A stretch of DNA of 64,000 bases from Sarcomyxa edulis (Eukaryota > Basidiomycota > Agaricomycetes > Agaricales > Mycenaceae): assembly GCA_009761415.1 (NCBI GenBank), contig QUOL01000027.1, positions 210,840 to 274,839 of the forward strand, read 5' to 3'. The notes below the pieces were generated by a model. The model was not told the DNA's origin. It did not search any database and saw only the letters and a program-made list of their open reading frames with translations. Made by a program: the position numbers and the translations under genes. How positions within the stretch are numbered: the first letter of the stretch is position 1; every line of letters starts with the position of its first letter. Of this stretch, positions 12,345 through 25,462 are shown piece by piece.

Positions 12345-13110
12345 TCATATGATGTCGATTACAGACGGCCAGATACTTTATTCGATCACGACTTGGAGTG
12401 AGCACAGTGAAGACGTGATCATGGAGTAGAAAAGTCGCATACCTAAGTAGACCTAAAAGAACTTGAATGACTGCCAAAAGGAGTGGTATCCATCTTGAGG
12501 TAAGGAAAATGAAATAAGTAGACAGGTCTATGTATCCAACATTGTACTCACGTAGACATATTGAATCTCGCAGCCTTATACAGAGCTGCCATCACGAACC
12601 CAAGGATGGCTGATCCTATGACAGCCCCTGCTATGCCCAATGCGCTAAAAGCTAGGAACACCAGTAACGCGAATGTCAATCTCGACCGCCTCGCGTTAAT
12701 TTTTGGTGGTTTGTGAAGATTCCGCGATAAGAGTGGTGCGACATCTAAGGCGACCGGGGACAATGCTGATAGAGGGTACGATGTATTATGACTATTGAGA
12801 TGTGACGGGGGAAACGAGAGGTTTATGAAAGCATAGGTTCCACAGACAAAGAAGAGGGGGGTGTAGAAGATGAGGGTCCAAAAAAGCGTGAAACGGAAGA
12901 TATCTATATCGGAGCAAGTTGTGTCGATATCATCGTCATTCTAGCGCTAACGATCCAAACGGGGTGTTACTAACCTACGGGTTTGTATAGATAAGCGCCA
13001 CTAGGTTGGATGGGATGCCGATGCTCAATATGTATGATCTCTAGGCCGGGGTTGTAGAGAGAAGGCCAAGAAGGCGTCCTGGCATTAGGGTCTGCGCCTA
13101 TCGCCGCCAT
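12345..13110 (-). CDS. Conserved fungal integral membrane protein
   Basis: Four exons (12979-13110, 12552-12940, 12443-12493, 12345-12375) join to exactly 201 codons. The N-terminus is soluble ([15 protein letters not shown], later [13 protein letters not shown]). Three or four hydrophobic segments follow: [53 protein letters not shown] and [13 protein letters not shown]. The last exon encodes WPSVIDII and the stop. This arrangement and the WPSVIDII ending recur in a fungal membrane-protein family whose function I do not know. The ATG at 13110 is the first in the open stretch; an upstream exon cannot be excluded. All splice sites are GT-AG and frame is kept throughout, so the model is well supported. 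Confidence 0.75.
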
Positions 13111-13382
13111 TTCATCGACGGCCTGTGTGGGTATCAAAGTGGAGTGTATAACTTGAGTTCTGGGATGATCACTGGATGCTAATCCTAGGAGAAAGAGTGG
13201 GTGAACCTAGGAGGTCATGGCTAGCCAACGAATGTACCACTGGGAGAAAACGAGTTTGAGTTTGAGGCTCGCTGAGGGTGAGCGTCTGACCTGAAAGCCG
13301 CGGAGTTCGAAAGTCAAAAGGCTGGGAATAAAAACAGCCGAAATGCCTCCTGCTTGAGAACCTTCGAATGTCATTCCCCCGC

Positions 13383-13393
13383 TATATAATAAA
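13383..13393 (+). promoter_or_regulatory. TATA-like element
   Basis: The sequence tatataataaa lies about 110 bp upstream of the ATG at 13501, in the divergent spacer between the membrane-protein gene and the hypothetical gene. It could serve either direction. Confidence 0.35.
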
Positions 13394-13500
13394 GAACGCC
13401 AGAACGGCCTAATTCCCCATAACCCACATCTAATCCCTATCACTTATCATTCTTATAAAACCCCACGAACCGTCATCAGCGAAAACCAATTTTTTTACTT

Positions 13501-13896
13501 ATGCCCACACCCTCAGGTTTCATAGCACGAAAAGCACTTGAACTCGTTACGTCCTTCTTCGAATACATCACCGCACCCCCATCACCTGGGGACACCTCGT
13601 CCAGACCCCCTTATGATCATCTTGCTCAAGGATCTACCCCCAACCCGCTTTTTGTCGACATCCTCCTGCCGAACATGTCTATCAGGACCACAGTGAGCGG
13701 TCGGCCAAAGAACAGACGTAAGAGGGAGGCGATACCGCTCCAACTATGGGATCCGAACGCTGTCAACTACGACACAGACAGAGCGGCTCGCGTCCGAGTG
13801 GAGCCTTCGGATATCGATTCGCAGATATCTGATGGTACACGGGATAGCAGCGACACATTCTCCACTACAAATTTCTCGGACGTATCGCAAAATTAA
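13501..13896 (+). CDS. Hypothetical protein, 131 aa
   Basis: This is an open frame with an ATG, no introns and a TATA-like element upstream. The N-terminal 25 residues are amphipathic (ARKALELVTSFFEYI). The remainder is polar, with a basic cluster (RPKNRRKREA) that could be a nuclear localisation signal and a Ser/Thr/Asp-rich tail. I recognise no family. The basic cluster and ordinary codon use favour a real gene, but it could be a lineage-specific protein or a spurious frame. Confidence 0.45.
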   Translation: MPTPSGFIARKALELVTSFFEYITAPPSPGDTSSRPPYDHLAQGSTPNPLFVDILLPNMSIRTTVSGRPKNRRKREAIPLQLWDPNAVNYDTDRAARVRVEPSDIDSQISDGTRDSSDTFSTTNFSDVSQN

Positions 13897-16556
13897 TCTA
13901 CATCAATCGCACTATCAAAGGCAGAAATATTTCTGTCTCGTTGACGCTTCGCTTCCGAATGACTGTTACGCTCAATTGTAATTTTATTCTCCAGACAAAG
14001 TAAGTCATCCACCTAAAAGTTTCCCCCTTTCCTTGTCTAACATATACATCCATCATTCAGACCGCATCATCATCTACCAAAAACTGGGCACGGTTAACCG
14101 TCCCCGCCCGCCTAACTTTACCCACCCATCATACTTATCACCCCACTTGAACTCCTCTATTTCCCCGAAAGACTATCCTATCTTATCAAGATTACCCACC
14201 CCAAATCGCTCCCCGCATACCCCAAATTTATCCCTACGCACTTGATTTCGTCTACGCCACTTCTTCTAACGCGTACTTAATCCACGGATTCTCCACACTA
14301 ATCGATTGACATCAATACGTTCTACTATCAATGAATTCGAGCCACTTCTGCTCCTGCTTGATCTTGACGCCACCAATACCAGTGCTTGAGATACTTCTGT
14401 TTGCATCACATCGCGCATAAACGGTTGCTTGCAATCGAGGTCTCGCTTCAAGCTCTAGTTCTAGCCCGCCCTTTCGATACCCATGATCAATGATTCATAT
14501 ACGAGACGTGATATGAAGAAGCCACCAAGACCAAGCTACCGCGACTAAATCCTTCGGTCAGCTTCAAATTGAGCACTGACAAGTACGGCAATACCTCTTG
14601 GCATCGACATACATGTCGACCCAAATTCCAAAGGTAAGAATGTCTCTCCCAGGCTCTTGAAGTCTCGAGTCTCATGCTTGAATTGACTGGATTCTTGGTC
14701 TTGACAGACTTCGTCCGACGAGTCAATTGATCAATATGATAAAGTGTATCATCTCACCTTCGAAACCTAAAGCAACTTATTAGACTTGGGTTTGCGCGGG
14801 GAAGTTCTTCGTGGTATCGCCATCGATATCGATATCCCAGAATAAAAAATCCTGCTCCAAGGCTATCTATGTCTTCATCGATATCGGAACTTGAATTGGC
14901 GCTGTGAACCTAACCCTGGGAAGGAACTTCGACAGAGATTTTTTCTGACCGTCTTCCTGCCATCATAGAGCTCTACAGGATCAGACTCAGAGAGCTCTGA
15001 TTCGGAGTCAAGGCGAGCTTAGAATATCGGATACTCAAAAACTCAAACGGCACTCGTTTACTCACCAGCAATGACGACTCATGAAGTCCTCGATTAGAAA
15101 ATGCCACTCAGGATAGACATTCTGCAGACCAATGGCTACGGCTTGTCAAACTGCGCCCTCGTACTGGCTAGTATAAGGTTGAACATACTGCGGATACGAA
15201 CCACACCGAATACATAATGCAGCGGCGAAAGCACGGCAAAGAAGTTGAAGGGGGACAATGTAAGAGGATTTGCCGCCTGAGGTCAGGTCATGGCTCGTCA
15301 GTGAGAAATCGGATGACCAGTGCGTACGTATTGCGGGGACTCCAGAAAGCGATCCATTGGCTAGCTACTAGCGCCAGTGTCTTGAAAGGCGATGACAGCA
15401 CGGTGAGAAATGCTCGGGCGAGACAATGGTCCGTGTAGGCTGTTCGCCCCGCCAATTAGAGAGGTCCGTGAAGAACTCATAGGAAATTAACGGTGTGAAC
15501 GAGCGGGATCAGTGCATTTGACATGAACGCTCAAACACCTAGAAATCAAATCGATCACTGACATCCAAGTATTAGCTTTGATGTAGGGAAAAGAAAGCGA
15601 GGATATTGACAAACGTGAACGTAGAATAAACGAGCCGACAAAGTTGAAAGATCATGGGTCGTGCGTGTGGGAACCATCTGATCACAGTGACCACGACACA
15701 ATATCAAAACAAGCAACTCCGAGGATGGGTGGGAGTCATTTAGTGATCAATATACGTTTTTGTATTCGACAAGGAGATCCGGTGACCAAGCTCGAATGGT
15801 TGAGTTTGAGTGGCGCAGGGTGCGAGGACGCTGTCTTTCATTCACGTGATTCTGACGCGGTGTCCAGGGACGACCACGTCGCACCCTGGTCCTTTCTCGT
15901 GATTGGAGTCACTGTGGGGTATCAGCAGGTGTAATTTCGGAGGGACACAGAGTAGAGTATACTCAATCGGCCTATGGCGCCGATGCCATCTCACGAGAAG
16001 TCTGCGAATGTCTGTGAATAGCTTCATGGTGAGAAGATATTATACGCCACAATGGTGCCCACCTCCCTCGTCAGCCTCAGCCTCAACCTCAAGCTGCAGT
16101 TGTTCGAGTTGTGGGTCCAAGCTGATGGGCTATGAGATGACGCGCAGCAATTTGGATAAAAATCCGTTGACCCACGCAAAGTATTTACGAATTATAAATG
16201 CCTCCATTTCTCCGCGATGATCATCTGGTAACTCGCTGCTACGTCGTCCGTACGTTGGCCCCACCGTAGTAGCCCCCGAAATGAACATTCCCCTGGGAGA
16301 CCCAGCCGTTATTATAGGAGAAAGTGGCGCGGATGGAGACGGAAGGCCGAAAGAGGGGATCTGCGGAAAAGGTCGGGGCCTTGTTCGGACGTAAAAAAAA
16401 AGAGGAACCATGAGACAGACACGGAGCATGGCTGTGGGTCTAACACCACATACTCATTTTTATTCAACTCGCATCCTCTCAACAGCCAGCAACTATACAC
16501 ATTCTGGCCCTCCATTCTGTCTCAAATAAATCCCACAAAATTTGTATCAAAAAAAT
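13897..16556. other. Gene-poor region
   Basis: About 2.7 kb carries only short frames. The first part (14030-14250) is C-rich and pyrimidine-rich on the plus strand. No conserved protein motif, repeat array or RNA gene was recognised. The last few hundred bases are the promoter and 5' UTR of the next gene. Confidence 0.4.
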
Positions 16557-18316
16557 ATGAAGGGGTGTCTCAAGCAATCGTCGCCCGTGCCCACTCCAGG
16601 GCCGTCCCGCTCAGCGTCTGCTGCTGGGTTCGGAGGCGGTGAAGGAGAAGACGTCGGGGCTCACTGTAGACATCTACGACGATGTGTTACCTTTTGTGAA
16701 GAAGGAAAGTTCGAGGTCCATTTGGCGGACGAATGGGATCGGACACCGACGGAACCTGCGAGGAGACTTTCATATAGGTGAGTCAAATCGTCTTTCCTCA
16801 TTCCGGTCGACGGCGAGCTCGAGTATCACAAGACTTGTCTTTCCGTGGGCTAGCCAGCCGTCGAGCAGCCGTTGACACCCAGTGTTCGGCACCTTACTGA
16901 CTATGCATCCCTAGAGACGTTCTCGAATTGAAGGAAATCCAACGATCCCTACCTCGTGCAAATCAAATTCCAGACCCACTATCCTCTAGACCCCATTCAC
17001 ATATCCTCTCGAATGTCCCCATCGGACTCTTACCCCTTCTCGCAGAAAGTCCTGTAGCGGCGCCAAATCCTACCACCCCGCCGACTTCGTCTCCGCAGTC
17101 CCCAAATAGCTCATATTTCCCGCACATCTCAAAGCCAGTGCCACCCCCACCAGCACCTACGACGAATCGCAACTACCTCCCTCATCTTCCCCATCTTCCG
17201 CCCGCTAACTTACCTCCTGTACGGCCAAGACCCAGGTTCGCTTTCTTACCCTTGCTCCCTACTTCTCCCACATCCGAGTCTTCACCTGCAACAACACCGA
17301 CATCACCTACTCCATCGTCAGCTTCTGATATCACCACCAACTCATCGGCCACCGCCTCGTCACAAGACCCCGACCTCCCAACCCCTGACTCAGAAACACC
17401 TCCATGGTTCCTCAGCGCGCACATCCAATCGAATCGTCGGACCGATAACCCTTACTTCCCTAACACGCATCGTGATAGAGATCACTCGGAAGATGTGATC
17501 CCTCATCCTCCGTCTCCCCCTCCCTCATTGAAAGGTAGATTGTCAGCCCTGGCCGCTATGGAGCTGTCGCCCCCATCACCTCTTTCTCTCCCTCCTTCGC
17601 GCTCGATCTTCCGAGATCCGAATATGTACATACCACCGAATCCACCATCGACGCATGCAAGTGTCACCCATCAACGATCTGGCTATGGTCTTGGAATCGG
17701 CAATGTCGGTGGGTACGGTGCCTCGAATTCGAGTTCAATAGTGCCGGATCTACCAAAACCGTCCCCGAAGCCTGGGAAGAAGCGGAACTTTATAGTCGTC
17801 AACGATATGGAGATAGAGCTCGACGATGACGATGACGATGATGAGGACGTTGAAGAGGAGGAGGCGGCGGCGGCGTTGCCTCCACCTCCACCTGTTGCTG
17901 CCGTGACGCCCTCTCCTCCTGTCACCACCCATATACCTGGTTCCATCACGATACCCCCTAGCATTACTTCTGTGTCAGCTGCAAGCACAACTAATCTTAA
18001 TAACACGCCACCCACCCCGACGTCCATACCAAGTCCCCCCTCAATTCCAATCAAATCCATCGTCAGACTATCCCTGTCATCGTCCCCGTCTCCCCCCTCC
18101 TCTTCACCTCCCATGTACCGCACATCACCGTCCTCCTCTTCAACAACCGTCAATCTACACCACTCACCAATACGACTACACCGCGTCCCATCACCCATGA
18201 ATGGTCGAAGTCAGAGCCCCAACCTGAGGCTATCGATGCGTACGGGTGGTGGTGGGAGTGGGAGTGGGAGTAGTAGTGGGAGCACCAGGAGTCCAGTCTT
18301 GGTTCCTTCTGCTTGA
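16557..18316 (+). CDS. Pro/Ser-rich protein with DEWDRTP block
   Basis: Two exons (16557-16777 and 16915-18316) give 540 residues. The conserved part straddles the intron: CVTFCEEGKFEVHLADEWDR, then TPTEPARRLSYR joined to DVLELKEIQRSLPRA. This block recurs in fungal proteins of unknown function. The rest is low-complexity Pro/Ser/Thr sequence, an island KKRNFIVVNDMEIEL followed by a run of Asp/Glu (about 17820-17870), more proline stretches and a Gly/Ser tail. The protein is probably largely disordered and may be a scaffold or regulator. ATG 16557 is used because the frame upstream has no other ATG. A long antisense frame (17683-18198) is a shadow of the repetitive codons. Confidence 0.75.
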
Positions 18317-19266
18317 TTTGATCTCGGTATATAGGCTATGGGTAGGCGGCGGCGGAACGCGTACACGATTCACTTTCACTTGTCACCAGCATGTTCGTAT
18401 AGTAATTCCCGCTCAAAGCCCGCGGTTCTTTCGTTCGAGTTTCTCTTGGGATGGTCTTGGTTTTTTTTGACTTGGGTTCTCTTGGGTCTTTCTTATATCT
18501 CACTTATCCTACACCCAGCGATCGATATCGATATTACAGTCCCCTTGGCCCTGTTCTTTTCACTATCTAGTCGCTCCTATCACCACCATTCCAACTATAC
18601 AAGCATAGCACGCAATACATCCACAGCTACTTACTCTCTTCCCTCTCCTTCTCCCACCTCAGTCTTCTTAGAGTACGTACTAATTATCATCCTGCATCAG
18701 GGGCCCCTTTGTCTCTTTCTCTTCCCCTCGTCGGAGGTTTCTGCCCTCCGATTCATACATATCGTGCTCGTGCTACGTTGTTTTCCCTCTGAATCTCACT
18801 CCTGTCTCGCTTTCTCTCTTTCTTCTACATCTTCCCTTCCCTTGGTACACGGTCTCGCTTGTCTCTCGTCTCTCGCTGTCTGGCATTATATCGGTTTCCC
18901 CCACCCCCCGTCATTTCGAATTCACATCTCAATTCTGCTCCCGTTTCCGTTTCCGCGTCCCATATGCATGGATCCGAACTCCTTTTCACTTCGTCCACAG
19001 GCCGTTTTCCTTCGACATTCACCGGTGGTCAGGCCTCAAGAGGACCTATGTATTTTCCTAGAATTTTCCTTCATGTTTTTGTAGATATCGATGTGCAAGA
19101 TGTACATATAGAATTTGGATCCCATAATACATACAGACGGGGACACATACTATGGGATGGGTGGTAATATGTACAATATCGCGGGATATTTGAAGGAAGT
19201 GCCACTGATCGCGATCGCCGACTTGGACTTGGACTTGTACATCCCGGCGCACGCGTGTTCATCGCG

Positions 19267-19290
19267 AGCTTGATGAACGTTCATCAAGCT
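19267..19290. repeat. 24-bp perfect palindrome
   Basis: The sequence agcttgatgaac is followed directly by its reverse complement, with no spacer. It lies about 950 bp downstream of the Pro/Ser-rich gene. It could be a dimeric-protein binding site, a hairpin or a remnant of a small inverted-repeat element. Confidence 0.8.
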
Positions 19291-22200
19291 TGCAACTTCG
19301 ACACGAAGTCTTTGCTGAACCCATCCTGCTTTCTGAACCCGTTTTCTCAGAGAAGACCATATGTACCTTTATGGGTTCACGCTTTTAGATGATCAGTCAG
19401 TCGACATCGCGGACGCATATGAACATGCATATTCTCCTCACTACTGCTAGATCTATGTGTCTTGTAATCTACAAGATTGAACTGTGGGGATATATCGCAG
19501 GTGCGTACTGGCCAGACTCTCGCTAACCACAATATCGCCAACAGGCGAAAAAGACACACTCGATACAATCGTCGCAGTCGCCAATCACTACAAAGTTCAC
19601 AGGTCCATCTGCCACTCACTGGCAGTGGGATGATCGCATGGCGTCTAGCATCCCACTCGGATATACCTTAGCGGCGTGATGCACTCCGACAACCACGATG
19701 GAGAGACATGTGCGGACTAAATGTGTTGCCAGTGAGCGTGGTATGAACTCACGCATCACCTATATCCGGATGTACCTCCCAGACTCACGCATCGTCCAAG
19801 ACTCCGTTCGATACAATAGAACACCGGATGATAGGATGGGGTGTCCTGTCTCAGGTCCGACGTCACCGAATTATGTCGTTAGAATTAGGGTTGCTCCAAT
19901 CTGTGTGTACTCCTCCTGCCTCGTTTCTATGTTGGTCACTGACCCTTCTCTCATATGCACGAGTGTGCTCGGACCATATTCCCGTTTTGTATTCAGTCTC
20001 GGCGGTCAAGCCGAACTCCACGAGCAGAACTATGCTTTACGGCCTGTGCTCCCTCCACCTTAGTAAGCCTCTCATATGTATATATGAGTCTATACTTCTC
20101 TCTCACACATCTTCCTGTGGGTATGCCGCACGAGACTCGACTCCGAGGAGCGCCTGCACAAAGGCTATAGCCATCCCTGAGGCTCTTGGTGGCCAATGGG
20201 CAATCAGCGTCTCATGCCACCTCATCTGTTTGAGCCTCGTTCGCCCCACAGTAGTGTCGGCCGTGAAACGTGCCCGCTGTCCTCGGTGATCAGCGGCGCA
20301 GTGCTCACAGCTTCAATAATAATCTCATTCATCTATTCTAACGCAACGCTGGCTGTTGATATGAACCTCTAAAACCGAACTCGAGTCCGTTCCCTTCCCA
20401 GGCCTGTATCGACGGCGCTTCCATAATCTCCAGCGACATACGCGCGACATCGAACCGTTTCAAAGAATGTTATCTGTGGGAGTACTCTCATTTTCCCACT
20501 GCTGCCATTACACAGAACTGTAAACTGTAAGCACTACTAAACTTACCGCGCCTTCTTTTCGGTCTGACGAGATTGCACTTATCAAACAGCATCGCATCTA
20601 TTAATCTGTTATGGATTGTACGTGATATGGCGACGGATCCAAGGGATTAGATAGATCCTGTTCAGTATTTTTAATCTCGCTCAATAACGCTCAACGTTAA
20701 CCTTGATGCTAAATTTATCGCGGATTTGGACCTGTTTGCCTACAGCTTCTTTCCCATCAGCATGCTCGGCGAGTCTCGGCGGCTACCAATCAACTCGCAA
20801 TCACTTTGACCATCAGCTTGGGGATGCATCAGAAATCTTTTGGATCCCACCAACAGGCTGTTTGGAGTTGGCAGATTTTTCTGATCTGCTCACTTCACCA
20901 GTAGCAGTACAAATTCTCTGATTGATTGAATGACGTGCCAACGGCCTGGTGAACTGCATGGGTGCGTGATCTTTCTCTAAATACACCTACCTACGAATTG
21001 CCACCTGATCTCCCCTCCAAGCCCACAGTGATTTTACCCTAGACTACAATCATACAGGTCTGTTCGTGAGACGCATCTCTCTAAAGTAATGGAAGCGCAG
21101 ACGAGCCATCCCAGGAGCTGTCTGTTCTTAAATTCAATCGGACGCATCCATAATTGCTGCGCTCACGAAGCCTTTCCCGTACAGCTCTTTCCTATGAATA
21201 GGTGTGTCAGAAACCATTCTTGGCAATCATGTCCGTGACGATAATCATAAGGTTGGCGGCACATACAACGGAATACGCACTTCTACATTCCTACACGTGT
21301 TTTTATCGACTGGCCGGCTTTTCAGCATCAGCTGGCTGTGAGTCTTCGATAGCTGCTTCTCAGGACATGGTCTGTCCGGTCATTGAGAAGTCGTGACCAT
21401 GTATTTTTTCGGTAATCTCTCACGTTCACCTAGGCGCAGGCCCTTCGTGTACGTCGACCTCTATACTCATCTTGATGATTCTCTAGGCGACCCATTCTAG
21501 GAGCAGTCGACAGCCCGTATGCTCTCACCTCTTGTTCTTGGGTTGACTCTATTATGTCAAGCGAAACATGCCAGCGCCTTTCGCCTCTCCCACAGCTCCA
21601 TACTGTCCCATACTCATCGACGTACATATGACCAGGGAAAAAAAACTCAAACCTTAGCGCCGACACGGCCAACATCTGATAATGAATGCATTAGGACAGC
21701 TTTTGAACCAGTGCCGCACATCTATCCGGGCAGTGTGATACTTCTTTTCTCACAGGTCATTATTATCGAGTTCATCTTGACGTTCTAGCGACTGATTCTA
21801 CTACAAGTTTACCAAGAATCTCATTGTTCTACCTCAGACCATTATCTCGGGCTCCATCAGTATAGAAAGCTCCAAATCAGGCTTTTGATACCTGGATCAT
21901 ATCAATGGATGATATCCAACTCCAGAATAAGGGTTTTACTGCTTTGTTCGTGCGTCTTCACTATCTGTTGTACCGATGTTCTAATCATTGAACCTTCGTT
22001 TCTGTTGTCGCGGTGTACACGAAATGTGTGAAGATTCTGTGCTTCAGTCTCTACGTCAAAGCATACCAGAAGACAACCACTCTTGTATCTTCATCTGCGC
22101 CTGAAGGGCAGAGCATATCCTGTTCCGTCTGTTGGCTACATCGTAGCGGGCCGCTAGCAAGAATTCCTACCTCAACTTTCCTAGAGACGGAGAATGACAC

Positions 22201-23117
22201 GGTGGCATCCTCACTACTCGCTGATACCGGCTCTCCCATATCCGAATAAGCATGCTAATTATACTCTCTCTCGCAAAAACTTAGGGGAATTCACACAGCA
22301 CAAGTCCTAACACTAGAATGACATCACATGTCTTCAATCTGACGGTCCGTTCAATTCATAGTCGTATCCGTTCTTCGTTTAATAACATTGTAGGCTATAA
22401 CGCGGGACTGTGCACCGCAATCACCTAAGTCTTGTGAGTCCTGAAGCTCCGTGCGCATTGAGACGGCATGCTCTCTTCCAGTCCGGATGACAATGTGCGC
22501 TTCTCTTTTACTCCCACGTCACGCCTTGTGCGCACACTTCCTCAGGATCTTTGATGGATTAAGAATTGATTTCGCCCATTACAACCAGCATGCGTGGGCT
22601 CAGACTGAATGCTCTGATTCACTGGCTGGCCTCGCTATGGTCTAGAGCTAGTATCAAAGTGGCTTTGAAGCATGTTCATGTTGTCATAGTCTGTGCACCG
22701 ATACATCCTTCTTGAGATCATGGTGGCCCCCCTTTCTCCTCACGGGCCGACCATCAGGCTTTCCGTGGGATATGCACCGAGACTCACGGCATGTCTTACA
22801 CCCTGATGGTTATCTGCCCTCCGGATCCTCTCGGAAATTGTTGCTGATCATGCTTGATTCACTAGATTAAATTTTGTTTCATTTCATCTACAAGGATAAC
22901 ATGTCGACGTCCGAAGTTATGTGGATGTCAGAATCCAAGTGAGTGAATCATTCAAAAACTACTCTTTTCGAGCTCCCGCAGTCAACGTATGGTTTACGAA
23001 CAGCATCCTTGCGCTTTGGGGTTCAACCATCGACTGCGCTCACACACGCAGGGGTGTAACGGGCTCTGGACTGTAGGCATGGTGTCATGCAAAATCTTAT
23101 ACGCATGACTGCGTTCT

Positions 23118-23133
23118 CGCACAAGCTTGTGCG
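23118..23133. repeat. 16-bp perfect palindrome
   Basis: cgcacaagcttgtgcg is self-complementary across all 16 bases. It lies in the gene desert with no gene nearby. Confidence 0.7.
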
Positions 23134-25430
23134 TGTGAGGCTTCCGCCATTACATGTTATACAGTCATTATGTGGCCAACAGTCCCGCGCCCTCGAACCT
23201 TGTGTTGGGTATGTGCGCGACATCGATGGCTGGAACGCTCTGCATCGTCCGAAATCAAGTTTCTCTTCTATTTTTGCCAAGCTTGGCATACATTCTTGAC
23301 TGTTTTATCACCGTTCTAACATCCTACGTGGGATTATCACTGCTTCAAAGCATGTTGCGGCTTGGACTGGCTTGTCAACTTAATGAATTAACAAGTCTTG
23401 GACACTTCGGGAACCCTTTGTCCCGCCCTCGTTTCACCCCTTCATTCTCTTCGATTGACCGTTGTTTCTCATGTGTTGACTGACTTACTGGAGAACGTTT
23501 CTCCGAGAAAACCCATTATAATCGAAACTCGCGAGGATCGTCCGAGGCATCGACGGCGTATTCACTCTCCAGCATTCGAACCCAACTCGGGTATCATCGT
23601 TCGGCATCTCAAGGTCCAAAATATCACTATTCTTGACACTGTCGAATGGCATGTAGTAGAGGCCGGAAATTCTCGTCTGTTTTTGGTGCTCGGGCCCCAG
23701 CTTGGCGAAACGGAGAAATAGCGCTTACTCGACTACCGTGAGCCGTCGATTTCTCCAATATTTACTTGGCATACGGCTTTCTTTGTTGATTTCTGTGAGC
23801 AGAGATTTTGTAGTTTTTCCTAATGGCTGAACTTGAATCTTGCTCTATTGCCTACGAGTATGCACTTCTTGTCTTTGATGTACCACAGGAATTTACTCGG
23901 AGGTGCAAGCTAGCGAACATGAGGAACTTCTTGTCTGGGTCTGGGGTTCCTGTTCGGCCGATCCCTGTACTTAGCAGATACAACAACGTGAATGACTTCT
24001 GGGTGGTTACGCTGGCACATTATTTGGGGAGATTACAGTCTCAGCCTAGTCTCGTATGATCCATGATTTCGGAGCCACTAGCGGTTCGTCTTTTTTTGAC
24101 TCTAACTCGACTCTAAGTCAATTGAATGTTGATCCCTGCTCCGGCCAGCCACTCACTCGACGTGAGAGAGAGTATTCAAGGTATATAGTATAACTTTTGT
24201 TTTGGAGTGTTACTTGTGCGTACGTGGAGCTGAGTCTCTTTCAAGCGAATATTGCATCATTCTATCTGTTGCCTACTGTATACATCCGCGAGTCTATCCC
24301 AGAAATTGGAAGGCTTTGACTCGACGGGTCGTGGCTTTCATGACACTGTAGTGTAGTGTAATGTACCTGATTAAGGGATCCTACAGTTGTCTCTCAGTGG
24401 CTCCTGGGAGTTCTAAGAATCCTGTGATCGCCTTCGCCGTGGGCTCGGTTGCTGGTCAGTTGGAGTACTGGAAATTTATTGTTTTACCGGTATAACCTCT
24501 GACTTTGCTGTATCTCAACGGACATTGGACGATACCGCAACAGTGCCCATGGACCAGATAGAATGCTGCGACTCTATTTGGGAGCCGTCGAAGAGCTGAG
24601 ACTCGCATGGACCGAAAGTGTTCCAAAAGATATTGGGAATTTAGCATGAAATTGACCCAAAGGGTAGGTGAAAATTTATCCTGATGAAGAGTAGAGACAC
24701 TTTATCAGTCACGGTAGCCAAGGTTGGAAGCAATGTGGCTTGCGACGTCATTGAGACCGTGGTATTCGGCAATTGCAATCTTATCACCCCGCATTCGTTA
24801 TCTGATTATGAGCTGCCTGTTTGATGTCCACATGCCCTACGTCTTACCAATGGGTCAACGCACAAATTGCGAATTGACAGTCACATATTAGACAGCGTGT
24901 ACAAGCCTCCCGGTGATCGTGGTGCTGTACGTGGGATGGGCTACGCAGTCAGGGAACAAAGAACCGACAGATAGGATGTGCGCGATTGTTGAGACGGTAG
25001 ATCGCGACACTACGCTTCTAGCTTTTCATCGCCCCCAATGCGAGACGATGGGGCTAATACCAAGTGTAGACAGAGATCTGGTATTCGCCATATGTGATAC
25101 ACGTCCGAGCGCCGGAGCCACCATCGTAGTGGTATAGAGAGCGTGCTCTATCTGGCACCTTCCGGAATTCCATTCCTGAGAAACGATGTTACTGCAGATC
25201 TAGTTAGGACGCTGGTTGTCTCACCATTGCGTTGTTCTTTCGGATCAAGAAACAACCGTGGCCATAACCATTTTCGGACAGGTAGAAGAAGGAGAACATG
25301 TGATACCGGTGACTTTATGTTAATTAAAGTTGAAAGATCGTTGAATTCCCGTGCGTATGTAGCGAGGACGACAGGTAGTACTCACTTCAGTCCGTTTTGT
25401 TCGGTATCAGGTAGCTCGTTGAGATCTGGC

Positions 25431-25462
25431 ATTGAGCCACCATCAGATATCAGTGGCTCAAT
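25431..25462. repeat. 10-bp inverted repeat with 12-nt loop
   Basis: The arms attgagccac (25431-25440) and gtggctcaat (25453-25462) are perfectly complementary. No gene lies nearby. Confidence 0.7.

Noticed and set aside
17683..18198. 171-codon antisense frame with poly-Ser and Gly runs
   Set aside because: It is the complement of acidic and proline codon repeats in the real plus-strand gene.
18338..19084. 248-codon plus-strand frame with hydrophobic stretches
   Set aside because: The region is strongly pyrimidine-rich, which produces long Ser/Leu/Pro/Phe frames. There is no conserved motif, and it follows directly after the stop of the Pro/Ser-rich gene.
23560..23610. Possible tRNA T-arm (ttcgaaccc)
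   Set aside because: No acceptor stem, D-arm or anticodon arm can be folded around it.
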